Positions 1-5,558 of a DNA stretch of 9,801 nt are shown in pieces. Within the stretch, counting starts at the first letter, position 1. The number at the start of each line of letters is the position of its first letter. The DNA lies in assembly GCA_016180275.1 (NCBI GenBank), contig JACPBN010000002.1, forward strand, positions 1 to 9,801. Direction: 5' to 3'. The notes under the pieces are model-generated. The model saw only the letters and a list, made by a program, of their open reading frames with translations. It was not told where the DNA came from and searched no databases. The translations under genes and the position numbers were made by a program. The DNA comes from Candidatus Woesearchaeota archaeon. Lineage in GTDB: Archaea > Nanobdellota > Nanobdellia > Woesearchaeales > UBA10200.

Positions 1-243
1 GACCATATGGTAGATTGGGAACTTATCTTTACCATGTTTGGAGAAAAAGCTACAACTGATATAACAAGAACCAGAGATGCAAGAGGGTTTAGTGATTGTA
101 AAGGTTCAGCTAAGAGAGGCGGACAAATTGCTTTCAATGCAAGAAAAGAGCTAGAGCAAGAAACAGGCGAATCTGTCATCACTACTAATAACTGTTTAGG
201 GTTGAATGAGAAAAAAAAGCTGAAACAAAAAGATAAACCCTGA
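1..243 (+). CDS. BRO-N/DinD-like protein, C-terminal fragment (5' end outside window)
   Basis: The reading frame is open from base 1 and ends with TGA at 241-243, so this is the 3' end of a longer gene; the ATG at 7 is probably internal. The visible 80 residues have the pattern I recognise from the C-terminal part of BRO-N/DinD-like (damage-inducible protein D type) proteins: a hydrophobic stretch D-W-E-L-I-F-T-M-F-G-E, then A-T-T-D-I-T-R, R-D-A-R-G-F, a K-R-G-G motif, N-A-R-K-E-L-E and E-T-G-E-S-V-I. It ends in a lysine-rich tail (EKKKLKQKDKP). BRO-N proteins are DNA-binding and frequent in viruses and mobile elements, but many are chromosomal with unknown role. The N-terminal BRO domain would lie upstream and cannot be checked. 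The family call comes from memory of the C-terminal motif. Confidence 0.7.
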   Translation, partial: DHMVDWELIFTMFGEKATTDITRTRDARGFSDCKGSAKRGGQIAFNARKELEQETGESVITTNNCLGLNEKKKLKQKDKP

Positions 244-272
244 TCAAGATAATAATTACCATGAGGTTTAAG

Positions 273-608
273 ATGGAAAAAACATTATTCACTCTAAGAC
301 CACCAACCTATTACATGGCGCTCATGTCTTTTATACCTCTTACCGTGTTTCTTGCAGCAATTGTCGCTTTCAATAATAGAAATACAATACCGAATGGCAG
401 CATAATTGCATTGATCGCATTCTTAATTGAGATTTTCTTTGCATTTGCGATAGTCAAATCAGTTAAGAAAATTATTCTAACATCCAATAAATTAATAGTT
501 TCTGGATTTTTATATCCTAGCACACAGGAATTTATTTTAAAAGAGATAAGAAATGCACTTTATTGCGAAAGGTTTATATTATTCAATCTCCTATTTTCAA
601 TTAGGTGA
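273..608 (+). CDS. small membrane protein with a partial PH-like (bPH2) domain
   Basis: Encodes about 111 residues from ATG 273. I prefer this to the in-frame ATG at 261 because GAGG at 263-266 sits 6 bases ahead of it; from 261 the protein has four more residues. Two hydrophobic helices are visible, roughly residues 13-33 (ALMSFIPLTVFLAAIVAF) and 42-63 (GSIIALIAFLIEIFFAFAIV). A basic turn, S-V-K-K-I-I-L-T-S-N-K-L-I-V-S-G-F-L-Y-P, follows and resembles the first strands of bacterial PH-like domains (bPH2, YdbS/YdbT type), where two membrane helices precede a domain opening with a 'T-N-x-R-L-I-x-x-x-G' motif. The protein stops after about 45 residues of that domain, half the usual length, so it may be a truncated family member. 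Its stop overlaps the GTG of the next gene (GTGA, 605-608). Function unknown. Confidence 0.6.
   Translation: MEKTLFTLRPPTYYMALMSFIPLTVFLAAIVAFNNRNTIPNGSIIALIAFLIEIFFAFAIVKSVKKIILTSNKLIVSGFLYPSTQEFILKEIRNALYCERFILFNLLFSIR
574..581 (+). promoter_or_regulatory. TATA box for the cysteine-rich secreted-protein gene
   Basis: TTTATATT lies inside the 3' end of the preceding gene, with a purine-rich BRE-like GCGAAAGG just upstream (566-573). It begins 31 bases before GTG 605, the same spacing as the TATA-like boxes before the genes at 2284, 3169 and 7918. This fits a leaderless mRNA starting at or next to the GTG. It is a sequence-pattern call only. Confidence 0.45.
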
Positions 609-1981
609 GGGAATTGAAGCATTTAGGCAATAGATATAGTAAATTAATTTTTGTACTGATGATTGTAATAATCTTAGTTATCTCACTATTGACTTTTGTT
701 ATTGCGGCAGGAGGCGGCGGCGGAAATCCGTCTCCTCCGCCCAGTCCGCCTCCAAGTTCACCAGGCTCATCTTCAAGTTCGTCCAGCAGTTCTTCAGGTT
801 CAGGCGTTTATTTCTATGGATTGACTTGTGATGCCAGAGGAGTTATTGCTTTTAACAAAAAACCCAAATTTGAGAGTGTTAACGTAGAAAGTGCAGATGA
901 TGGCAGTGTTCTTAAGGATATAAAGGGCACATGGGATGGTTTCAAGTTTACTAGCGATGAAGCAATTATGCTAAAAGCAGGCAAATACCTTATTAGAGAT
1001 TCGCAGACAAATGACCTAACTGTTGATTACCCTGGCTTAAAGTTCAGCTGCAAATTAGTGGATTTGTTTATTGACGAGTGCTTTATTGCAAATAACAGGC
1101 TCTCTGCAAAATTTACTCTAAGTAATTCTGCTGCAGAAGATCTGAAAATAGAATTTGAAAAAACAGATGGCAAAACAATCGGCCATTCAAAGCTTTCTAA
1201 ATCAGGTGAGTTAAAAGAGCTTAAGGTTACTAATCTCGGAGAGAATAAATATTCCTTAGAACTTGAAAACGCACCAGAAGTGAAGATATTGCAGATATCC
1301 CATCCTGACTGTATAGGAGAATATTATGTTTATTCCAAGATAGGGTGCATGAAGAAAAGTGATGAGAAAAAATCTGAAATTGCCAGCGATAAACTCGTAA
1401 AAAAAGAAGAACTTGAAAAAAAATCTGATGCACAAGAATCTGGCAAAAAGCTGAAATGCGGCGGCTATATGGATATTAACGACAGGGTTAAATGCAGGGT
1501 TAGCTTACGGGAAGAGCAAGCAGGTGAGTGGGAAAACTTCTTTCCAGAGGAATGCAAAGCTTGGAAGCCTGAGACGCAGCCAAAATGCTTAGAGTTTTAT
1601 ACTTCAGTCAGGGAATGCTGGAAATTCGAGAATGGCAATGCAAGAATAAACTGCGTAAAAAGACAGGTTAAGCTAGCAGACATTTTAACTGAGAAAGCTA
1701 ATTGCAATGCATTAGAAATTAACAAAAAAGAGCAGTGCAACAAAGACTTAAAAGACAAAGTAAATGCGGTTGTTAAATTTAGGCTTTATAATTTAGAGGA
1801 AGAAGCTGAACGATTTTATGAAGAAGGCAAAATTATTAAAGATGAGCTGGTTGATTTTGTTGTGAAGATGGAATTCAGCAAATTAGAGTACAATATAGCA
1901 AAAGATAAACAGGAAAAGAAAAACATAATACTGAAAGCAAGAAAAGCATGGATTGAGCTTGTTAAGAAGATGAAGGAGTAA
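605..1981 (+). CDS. membrane-anchored or secreted cysteine-rich protein with Gly/Pro/Ser linker
   Basis: 458 residues from a GTG start. GTG is chosen because it forms a GTGA overlap with the upstream stop and lies 31 bases after a TATA box; TTG 614 or ATG 659 are possible but less supported. Residues 14-36 form one hydrophobic segment (LIFVLMIVIILVISLLTFVI), a signal peptide or N-terminal anchor. It is followed by five glycines, a Pro/Ser stretch and a serine run to about residue 68, a flexible linker. The rest should lie outside the membrane: a probable beta-rich part (about 70-255) with 5 cysteines, a lysine/glutamate-rich hinge (about 256-288) and a helical C-terminal part with 8 cysteines, including C-G-G-Y-M and R-E-C-W-K. 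Thirteen cysteines in an exported protein suggest disulfides or metal binding. No catalytic motif is seen and I do not recognise the family. The lipoprotein gene follows 3 bases later, so the two are probably co-expressed. Confidence 0.8.
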   Translation: MRELKHLGNRYSKLIFVLMIVIILVISLLTFVIAAGGGGGNPSPPPSPPPSSPGSSSSSSSSSSGSGVYFYGLTCDARGVIAFNKKPKFESVNVESADDGSVLKDIKGTWDGFKFTSDEAIMLKAGKYLIRDSQTNDLTVDYPGLKFSCKLVDLFIDECFIANNRLSAKFTLSNSAAEDLKIEFEKTDGKTIGHSKLSKSGELKELKVTNLGENKYSLELENAPEVKILQISHPDCIGEYYVYSKIGCMKKSDEKKSEIASDKLVKKEELEKKSDAQESGKKLKCGGYMDINDRVKCRVSLREEQAGEWENFFPEECKAWKPETQPKCLEFYTSVRECWKFENGNARINCVKRQVKLADILTEKANCNALEINKKEQCNKDLKDKVNAVVKFRLYNLEEEAERFYEEGKIIKDELVDFVVKMEFSKLEYNIAKDKQEKKNIILKARKAWIELVKKMKE

Positions 1982-1984
1982 AAG

Positions 1985-2221
1985 ATGAAAAACAGCTATT
2001 TGTTACGGATTATTATTTTAATAGTAATGGTGTTTATTTTAGGCTGTACTGCAACTGAAGTAAGCAAAGTTAAGGATACCGATGCAGCTAAGCAAACAGC
2101 AACAACTGAAGCTGCAAAAACTGAGGTAAAGGAAATTTCTCAGCAAACAGACGAGCAGATTCTTGCTAAGCATGATGACGGATTGGATGAAGCTATGGCT
2201 GAGCTTGATAGTTTAGAATAA
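1985..2221 (+). CDS. small lipoprotein
   Basis: 78 residues. A short basic N-terminus (MKNSYLLR) is followed by a hydrophobic helix (IIILIVMVFILGC) ending in a lipobox-like L-G-C with the cysteine at residue 21. Lipid attachment there and surface exposure of the remaining 57 residues are expected, by analogy with archaeal and bacterial lipoproteins. The mature part is Ala/Thr/Lys/Glu-rich and low in complexity, with an acidic C-terminus (DDGLDEAMAELDSLE) that should be helical. Start choice is firm: GGAG at 1975-1978 lies 6 bases ahead of the ATG, and the gene begins 3 bases after the stop of the cysteine-rich protein, so the pair looks like an operon. No enzymatic motif. It could act as a surface partner or spacer for its neighbour, which is inference. 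Confidence 0.75.
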   Translation: MKNSYLLRIIILIVMVFILGCTATEVSKVKDTDAAKQTATTEAAKTEVKEISQQTDEQILAKHDDGLDEAMAELDSLE

Positions 2222-2251
2222 TACCCACTTCTATCCTAAAACACAAATAAC

Positions 2252-2260
2252 TTTAAAAAT
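2252..2260 (+). promoter_or_regulatory. TATA box for the gene at 2284
   Basis: TTTAAAAAT in a short spacer starts 32 bases before ATG 2284. No Shine-Dalgarno-like sequence stands before that ATG (TTTTGCAAATAAA), so a leaderless transcript starting near 2280-2284 is likely. Pattern-based call. Confidence 0.5.
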
Positions 2261-2283
2261 AGGTAATTGTTTTTGCAAATAAA

Positions 2284-3069
2284 ATGATACCTGCTAGTGC
2301 TCCACCGTCAGAACAGGCAGAACAAGCTACATTAGAAGTTAGATTAAATGTTAAATCAGTACAAGAGTCTGCAGCAGAAAGATTACATAATATTGCAGAA
2401 GAATCAGACCATAAAGCCATGCCACTAAAAAAATATGTTGCATCAGACGGTTTTATTTATGAATTAAGAGGAGAAAAAATATTATTATATATTACTTCAG
2501 CTGCGTATAACCCTATTTTGCAAGGTGACTTAACACAAGTTTTAGATACATTTGTAGAGAAAAATGCACTGCCTGTGAATTCTGCAGCCTTGAGCAGCCT
2601 GAAAAAAGTCACTAAGTCTGACGGAAGTAAATCTTATCTGAAAAAAAGTGTTGCAGTTTTTGATTATGATGAATTAAGGTTAATACCTGTCGCTTCTTCG
2701 TATGCTGTATTAAAAGTTGATCCTGCAAAAACAGCCGAACGAGAATATGGCAATGCAAGAATAGATGAAACAGGCAAGCCGGCAGATATAAACGATTCTG
2801 AATTAGGACTTTTGAGAATGCTTTTTAAAGACAAATTAGAGCCTTACATGGCATTATTGAGAAATTTTAATATAACCTCATTGGGAATATTTGTTTTAAG
2901 CAAAGAAGAAGTACAGAGAAAAGCTGCGCAGCTTGGAACTGGTTTTGCTCTTGCAGGAAAAATGAATAACCATTGGCGCAATGCAGATATTGCTGAAATA
3001 TACTGTACACAATGTTACTTCATTGGAGATGATTTCGTTAAGCCTGCAGCTGCAAGAAATGGAAGATAG
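2284..3069 (+). CDS. hypothetical protein, 261 residues, probably cytoplasmic
   Basis: I do not recognise this protein. It has no signal peptide and no clear membrane helix. The first 45 residues are polar and Ala/Glu/Gln-rich and may be disordered or helical. Residues 46-75 (KKYVASDGFIYELRGEKILLYITSA) look like a beta meander, and the middle (about 110-155) has alternating charged and hydrophobic strands. Residues about 170-210 are helical (SELGLLRMLFKDKLEPYMALLRNF). The C-terminal part carries H-W-R-N-A-D-I-A-E-I-Y followed by a single C-T-Q-C pair, which could bind a metal or be redox-active, but one CxxC is weak evidence. The gene has its own TATA box 32 bases upstream and is separated by 62 bases from the lipoprotein gene and by 99 bases from ribK, so it is probably a single-gene transcript. 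The consistent open frame supports a real gene; no function is proposed. Confidence 0.75.
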   Translation: MIPASAPPSEQAEQATLEVRLNVKSVQESAAERLHNIAEESDHKAMPLKKYVASDGFIYELRGEKILLYITSAAYNPILQGDLTQVLDTFVEKNALPVNSAALSSLKKVTKSDGSKSYLKKSVAVFDYDELRLIPVASSYAVLKVDPAKTAEREYGNARIDETGKPADINDSELGLLRMLFKDKLEPYMALLRNFNITSLGIFVLSKEEVQRKAAQLGTGFALAGKMNNHWRNADIAEIYCTQCYFIGDDFVKPAAARNGR

Positions 3070-3107
3070 TCAGGGATATTATTTAGGTATATTTTCAATA
3101 TAAGTTA

Positions 3108-3151
3108 GTTGTTACTCATTTCTGTTAAGCGTAACATTTATAAGTAATAAC
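3108..3151 (+). promoter_or_regulatory. inverted repeat flanking the ribK promoter; candidate operator
   Basis: Left arm 3108-3121 (GTTGTTACTCATTT) and right arm 3138-3151 (TTATAAGTAATAAC) are imperfect inverted copies following GTTRTTACTYATWW. Arm centres are 30 bp apart, about three helical turns, and the right arm overlaps the TATA box. Because the gene encodes an HTH domain fused to riboflavin kinase, and archaeal proteins of this design (RbkR) are known to regulate riboflavin genes, an autoregulatory operator is plausible. The functional assignment is inference; I do not remember the published RbkR motif well enough to compare. Confidence 0.35.
3137..3144 (+). promoter_or_regulatory. TATA box for ribK
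   Basis: TTTATAAG starts 32 bases before ATG 3169, and no Shine-Dalgarno sequence precedes that ATG (TTTTTAGGCATATC holds only a weak AGG). A leaderless mRNA is expected. The preceding TAACA is shared with the promoter before the ribH operon (TAACATTTTTAAAG at 4974-4987). Confidence 0.55.
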
Positions 3152-3168
3152 TGATTTTTAGGCATATC

Positions 3169-3870
3169 ATGGCACAAATTAGTGAAACTGCAATTAGATT
3201 TCCTGAAGAAGATATTAATTTATTAGCATATCTTACGCAGAAATCAGGGCTGTTTAATGTTTGGAATACAAACACAAGCATAATTGCGAATGATTTGGGC
3301 ATTAGCCAGCAGAGTGTGAGCAGGGTATTAAGAGAGCTTGAAAATGCTAAACTAATAATCAGGGAAGCATCTACTTCAGGCGTTAAAATAAGTTTAGCTG
3401 ACAATGGAAGAAATGCGCTAAAAAAACATTATGAATTACTGAGAAATGTGTTTTCATCAGATATTAAATCCCTCAGCTGCAAGATCACCTCAGGCTTAGG
3501 TGAGGGGAGATATTATATGTCATTCTCCCAATATAAAAAACAATTCATTGAAAAGCTTGGCTTTGAGCCATTTGAAGGCACATTAAATCTTGAAGTTGAT
3601 ATTGCAAAAGTAAATAATTTTTTATTGAATGGCGTATGCATTAATATCAACGGATTTGAGACAAAGGAAAGGACATTTGGAGGATTGAAAGCATTTAATG
3701 TGAAAGTAAGTGCAAAGAATAATAAAAATAACAAAAAAATAAATGCCGCATTAATTATGCCTGACAGGACACATCATGATAAAAATGTTGTTGAGATTAT
3801 TGCTAACAAGAATTTAAGAAATAAGCTAAAATTAAAAGATAATCAGGAGATAGAAATAACCTTGGACTAA
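3169..3870 (+). CDS. ribK: CTP-dependent riboflavin kinase with N-terminal winged HTH (RbkR type)
   Basis: 233 residues. Makes FMN from riboflavin using CTP, an archaeal enzyme unrelated to bacterial RibF. Residues 13-90 form a winged helix-turn-helix; the recognition region is about residues 36-58 (T-S-I-I-A-N-D-L-G-I-S-Q-Q-S-V-S-R-V-L-R-E-L). Residues 105-233 are the kinase: S-G-L-G-E-G-R-Y-Y at 108-116, L-G-F-E-P-F-E-G-T-L-N-L at 130-141, and a late P-D-R-T-H-H-D segment, all matching the Methanocaldococcus RibK pattern from memory. Members with this HTH are known as bifunctional regulators (RbkR) that sense flavin and control rib genes, so it may regulate the whole locus as well as catalyse. 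The C-terminal kinase is usual in length, with an asparagine/lysine-rich insertion near 182-191. One base separates it from the DUF1844 gene. Autoregulation through the repeat at 3108-3151 is inferred. Confidence 0.93.
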   Translation: MAQISETAIRFPEEDINLLAYLTQKSGLFNVWNTNTSIIANDLGISQQSVSRVLRELENAKLIIREASTSGVKISLADNGRNALKKHYELLRNVFSSDIKSLSCKITSGLGEGRYYMSFSQYKKQFIEKLGFEPFEGTLNLEVDIAKVNNFLLNGVCININGFETKERTFGGLKAFNVKVSAKNNKNNKKINAALIMPDRTHHDKNVVEIIANKNLRNKLKLKDNQEIEITLD

Positions 3871-3871
3871 A

Positions 3872-4255
3872 ATGGAACAAGACAATAATAACCAGGACTT
3901 CGAAGAAAGCCACTTTTTGCAGCTAGTATACAGCCTGCAGAGCAGCGCTTGGTTTTTGCTTGGCAAAATCATGAATCCAGTGACAGGCAAGGCAGAGAAA
4001 GATTTAGGCGGTGCAAAAGCTGTGATTGACACGCTATTAATGTTAAAAAATAAGACAAAGGGCAATTTGACACTAAATGAGCAAAAATTGCTGGACAATG
4101 CAATATCTAACTTAGAGATCAATTTTGCTGAGGAAATAGAGAAGGAAAGCAAGGAACAAAAAGAAAGTAAAAAAACAAAAGAGCAAGACCCTAAATTAAA
4201 TGATACTGAAGCAAATAATGAAAAGATTAAAGAAGAAAAATCAAAAAATTCATAA
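3872..4255 (+). CDS. DUF1844 family protein
   Basis: 127 residues. Residues 15-86 match the DUF1844 pattern I know from bacteria and some archaea: F-L-Q-L-V-Y-S-L-Q-S-S-A with a following L-L-G-K-I, N-P-V-T-G-K at 35-40, A-K-x-x-I-D-T-L-L-M-L at 48-58, the signature K-T-K-G-N-L-T at 61-67 and E-x-K-L-L-D-N-A-I-S-N-L. The family has no established biochemical role. From about residue 87 on, the tail is almost entirely Lys/Glu/Asn/Asp/Ser and probably disordered or helical. The ATG lies one base after the ribK stop, so the gene is almost certainly co-transcribed and translationally coupled with ribK. An opposite-strand frame covers the same interval but is a shadow of this biased tail. Confidence 0.85.
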   Translation: MEQDNNNQDFEESHFLQLVYSLQSSAWFLLGKIMNPVTGKAEKDLGGAKAVIDTLLMLKNKTKGNLTLNEQKLLDNAISNLEINFAEEIEKESKEQKESKKTKEQDPKLNDTEANNEKIKEEKSKNS

Positions 4256-4271
4256 ACAACCGCCAAAAAGC

Positions 4272-4340
4272 TTTAATATATTAAACTAAACTAATTTAAT
4301 ATATTAAACTAAACTAATTTAATATATTAAACTAAACTAA
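4272..4340 (+). repeat. three perfect 23-bp tandem repeats upstream of ribC
   Basis: Copies occupy 4272-4294, 4295-4317 and 4318-4340 and are identical. Each has a perfect 14-bp palindrome, TTTAATATATTAAA, followed by CTAAACTAA. The palindrome holds a TATA-like core, so the array may supply up to three overlapping promoters, bind a dimeric regulator at sites about two helical turns apart, or both. It lies between the DUF1844 stop and the ribC Shine-Dalgarno site. Confidence 0.95.
4318..4331 (+). promoter_or_regulatory. promoter-proximal TATA-like palindrome for ribC
   Basis: The third copy of the palindrome contains TATATTAA starting at 4323, the last good TATA-like match before ribC. A start point near 4348-4356 would be expected, giving a leader of roughly 40 bases that includes the strong ribosome-binding site at 4381. 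Copies 1 and 2 could serve as alternative TATA boxes 23 and 46 bases upstream. Confidence 0.4.
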
Positions 4341-4355
4341 ATCATTAGGGTAATA

Positions 4356-4376
4356 ATGGCATTTATGACTACGTAA
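4356..4376 (+). other. possible six-codon upstream ORF in the ribC leader
   Basis: ATG at 4356 opens a frame of six codons (MAFMTT) closed by TAA at 4374-4376, 16 bases before the ribC ATG and in a different frame. AGGG at 4347-4350 precedes it by 5 bases, and the ATG lies 33 bases after the start of a TATA-like core. It may be chance. If translated it could influence ribC expression. Confidence 0.2.
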
Positions 4377-4380
4377 AAGA

Positions 4381-4385
4381 GGAGG
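4381..4385 (+). promoter_or_regulatory. strong Shine-Dalgarno site of ribC
   Basis: GGAGG, preceded by AGA, sits 7 bases before ATG 4393. It fixes the ribC start and contrasts with the leaderless-looking starts of ribK and ribD. Confidence 0.8.
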
Positions 4386-4392
4386 ATTTATC

Positions 4393-4878
4393 ATGGCAGC
4401 TAATACGACGGCATACAAAGTTGGCATAGCAGACACGACTTTTGCCACAGTTAACATGGCAGAGTTTGTGATAGACACAATAAAAGAATCTGGTGAAAGT
4501 GTGAAGATAGAGCGCTACACTGTTCCCGGAATTAAAGATTTGCCAGTTGCATGCAAAAGGCTGATTGAATATTATAATTGCGATATTGTGATAGCTTTAG
4601 GAATGCCTGGGCCAAAAGAGATTGACAAGCAATGCGCTCATGAAGCAAGCACTGGCATCCAGAAGACACAGCTGCTTACTAACAAGCACATCTTAGAAAT
4701 CTTTGTCCATGCTGATGAAGCTGTCAAAAAAAAAGAGCTGTATGAAATTGCAAAAGACAGGGCAATCAAGCATACACATAATGCAGTGCAGATGTTACGA
4801 AGCAAGGAAGCCCTTACAAAGTACGCAGGCACAGGCAGAAGGCAGGGAAAGCCTGATGAAGGACCATTAAGGATGTGA
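4393..4878 (+). CDS. ribC: riboflavin synthase, archaeal type
   Basis: 161 residues. Converts two 6,7-dimethyl-8-ribityllumazine molecules into riboflavin and the pyrimidine intermediate that is recycled by lumazine synthase. Archaeal RibC is a pentamer related to lumazine synthase and not to bacterial RibE. Recognised by V-G-I-A-D-T-T-F-A at 10-18, V-P-G-I-K-D-L-P-V-A-C-K at 44-55, A-L-G-M-P-G at 68-73, C-A-H-E-A-S at 81-86, L-T-N-K-H-I-L-E-I-F-V-H in the second half, and the terminal G-x-x-R-Q-G-K-x-D-E-G-P motif. Length is close to the usual 155 or so. It is flanked by spacers and appears to be transcribed alone from the repeat-containing region upstream. Its relative RibH lies about 700 bases downstream. 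Tandem placement and different promoters suggest separate control of the two last ring-forming steps. Confidence 0.96.
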   Translation: MAANTTAYKVGIADTTFATVNMAEFVIDTIKESGESVKIERYTVPGIKDLPVACKRLIEYYNCDIVIALGMPGPKEIDKQCAHEASTGIQKTQLLTNKHILEIFVHADEAVKKKELYEIAKDRAIKHTHNAVQMLRSKEALTKYAGTGRRQGKPDEGPLRM

Positions 4879-4926
4879 TTAATTATTAATGAGGTATAAT
4901 TCAGCTATGTGGTTAATGGATTAATG

Positions 4927-4931
4927 TTTTT
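4927..4931 (+). terminator. possible T-tract terminator after ribC
   Basis: A run of five T, 49 bases after the ribC stop and ahead of the next promoter, could end transcription in the manner of archaeal oligo-T terminators. No hairpin is seen. Weak call. Confidence 0.2.
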
Positions 4932-4973
4932 ATTGCAGTTAAGTAAAAAGAAAAGTTTTCAATTAATTTAACA

Positions 4974-4987
4974 TAACATTTTTAAAG
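4974..4987 (+). promoter_or_regulatory. TATA promoter of the ribH-ribBA operon
   Basis: TAACATTTTTAAAG resembles the ribK promoter (TAACATTTATAAG at 3132-3144). Counting about 26-30 bases on, transcription would start near 5008-5012, leaving a 17-21 base leader before ATG 5029. A TTAAGTAA at 4939-4946 also echoes the TATAAGTAA in the ribK right arm. Confidence 0.45.
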
Positions 4988-5028
4988 CGGTGTTTAATGA
5001 CGGCAGAAAGTGGCATTGGGGGATAGAT

Positions 5029-5556
5029 ATGGCATTAGATTCGGTTATTGAAAAAGCAAAAACACCAGAAACAGTCCAACCTAAAAAAAAGCTTGAAGAT
5101 TATTTTGTTGAGGATGGGTTTTGGGTAATAGAAGAAACAGCACTAACAGCTGATCAAAATAAATGGATAAGTCATGGCATATACAGATATGTTGCAACAA
5201 TATTGAATACAGAGGCAAGACTTATGGAAGGACATTATAAAGTTTTGCCGCCTTCATCAACTGTTGCTGGTTCATATTTAAATAGAAAGGCAGGTATTTT
5301 ATTTTATCATCCAGACCATTATGTATCTGCAGAAGAATTAATCACTAATCTTATCGGAGATGCAGAGGGTGATCCACTAGAAGCAAGATATTTAGTTGTG
5401 AAAAGAAAACATGGCGCTAAACAATCTAAACATGACGCTAAACAATATAAAATAGAGATATATAAAAAACCTCTTCCTATTGGTGATACATCTGATCAAA
5501 GAAGATTGAGTTATCAACTTGAGCATGGAAAATTACCTAATCCTCCATGTAAATAA
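5029..5556 (+). CDS. hypothetical protein, first gene of the ribH-ribBA operon
   Basis: 175 residues from ATG 5029. An in-frame GTG at 4990 would add 13 residues but lies only 9-12 bases from the TATA box, so it is probably untranscribed; GGGGGA at 5018-5023 may help initiation at 5029. I do not recognise the family. No signal peptide or membrane helix. Residues about 20-40 contain K-L-E-D-Y-F-V-E-D-G-F-W-V-I-E-E; the middle is mixed alpha/beta (S-H-G-I-Y-R-Y-V-A-T-I-L-N, G-I-L-F-Y-H-P-D-H-Y-V). Residues 128-141 hold a seven-residue tandem repeat (H-G-A-K-Q-S-K / H-D-A-K-Q-Y-K) from a 21-bp DNA duplication. The stop lies 2 bases before ribH, so it is almost surely co-transcribed with riboflavin enzymes. 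A link to flavin synthesis is suggested by position only. Confidence 0.75.
   Translation: MALDSVIEKAKTPETVQPKKKLEDYFVEDGFWVIEETALTADQNKWISHGIYRYVATILNTEARLMEGHYKVLPPSSTVAGSYLNRKAGILFYHPDHYVSAEELITNLIGDAEGDPLEARYLVVKRKHGAKQSKHDAKQYKIEIYKKPLPIGDTSDQRRLSYQLEHGKLPNPPCK
5410..5451 (+). repeat. 21-bp in-frame tandem duplication
   Basis: Copies at 5410-5430 and 5431-5451 differ at two bases (G/A in the fifth position and C/A in the seventeenth). They encode H-G-A-K-Q-S-K and H-D-A-K-Q-Y-K; both differences change the protein. Confidence 0.9.
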
Positions 5557-5558
5557 AA

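Noticed and set aside
1..243. Complete phage or mobile element
   Set aside because: Only the end of a BRO/DinD-like protein is visible, with no integrase, transposase, terminal repeats or other viral genes.
3832..4266. 144-residue open frame on the minus strand
   Set aside because: It lies antisense to the DUF1844 gene, whose match is clear. Its Ser/Phe/Leu-rich composition is what the complement of a Lys/Glu-rich tail gives.
4272..4340. CRISPR array or replication origin iterons
   Set aside because: There are no spacers between the 23-bp copies, and no cas or orc1/cdc6 gene nearby. A promoter or operator role fits the position better.
4990..5028. GTG 4990 as the start of the gene before ribH
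   Set aside because: It lies 3 bases after the likely TATA box, upstream of any expected transcription start.
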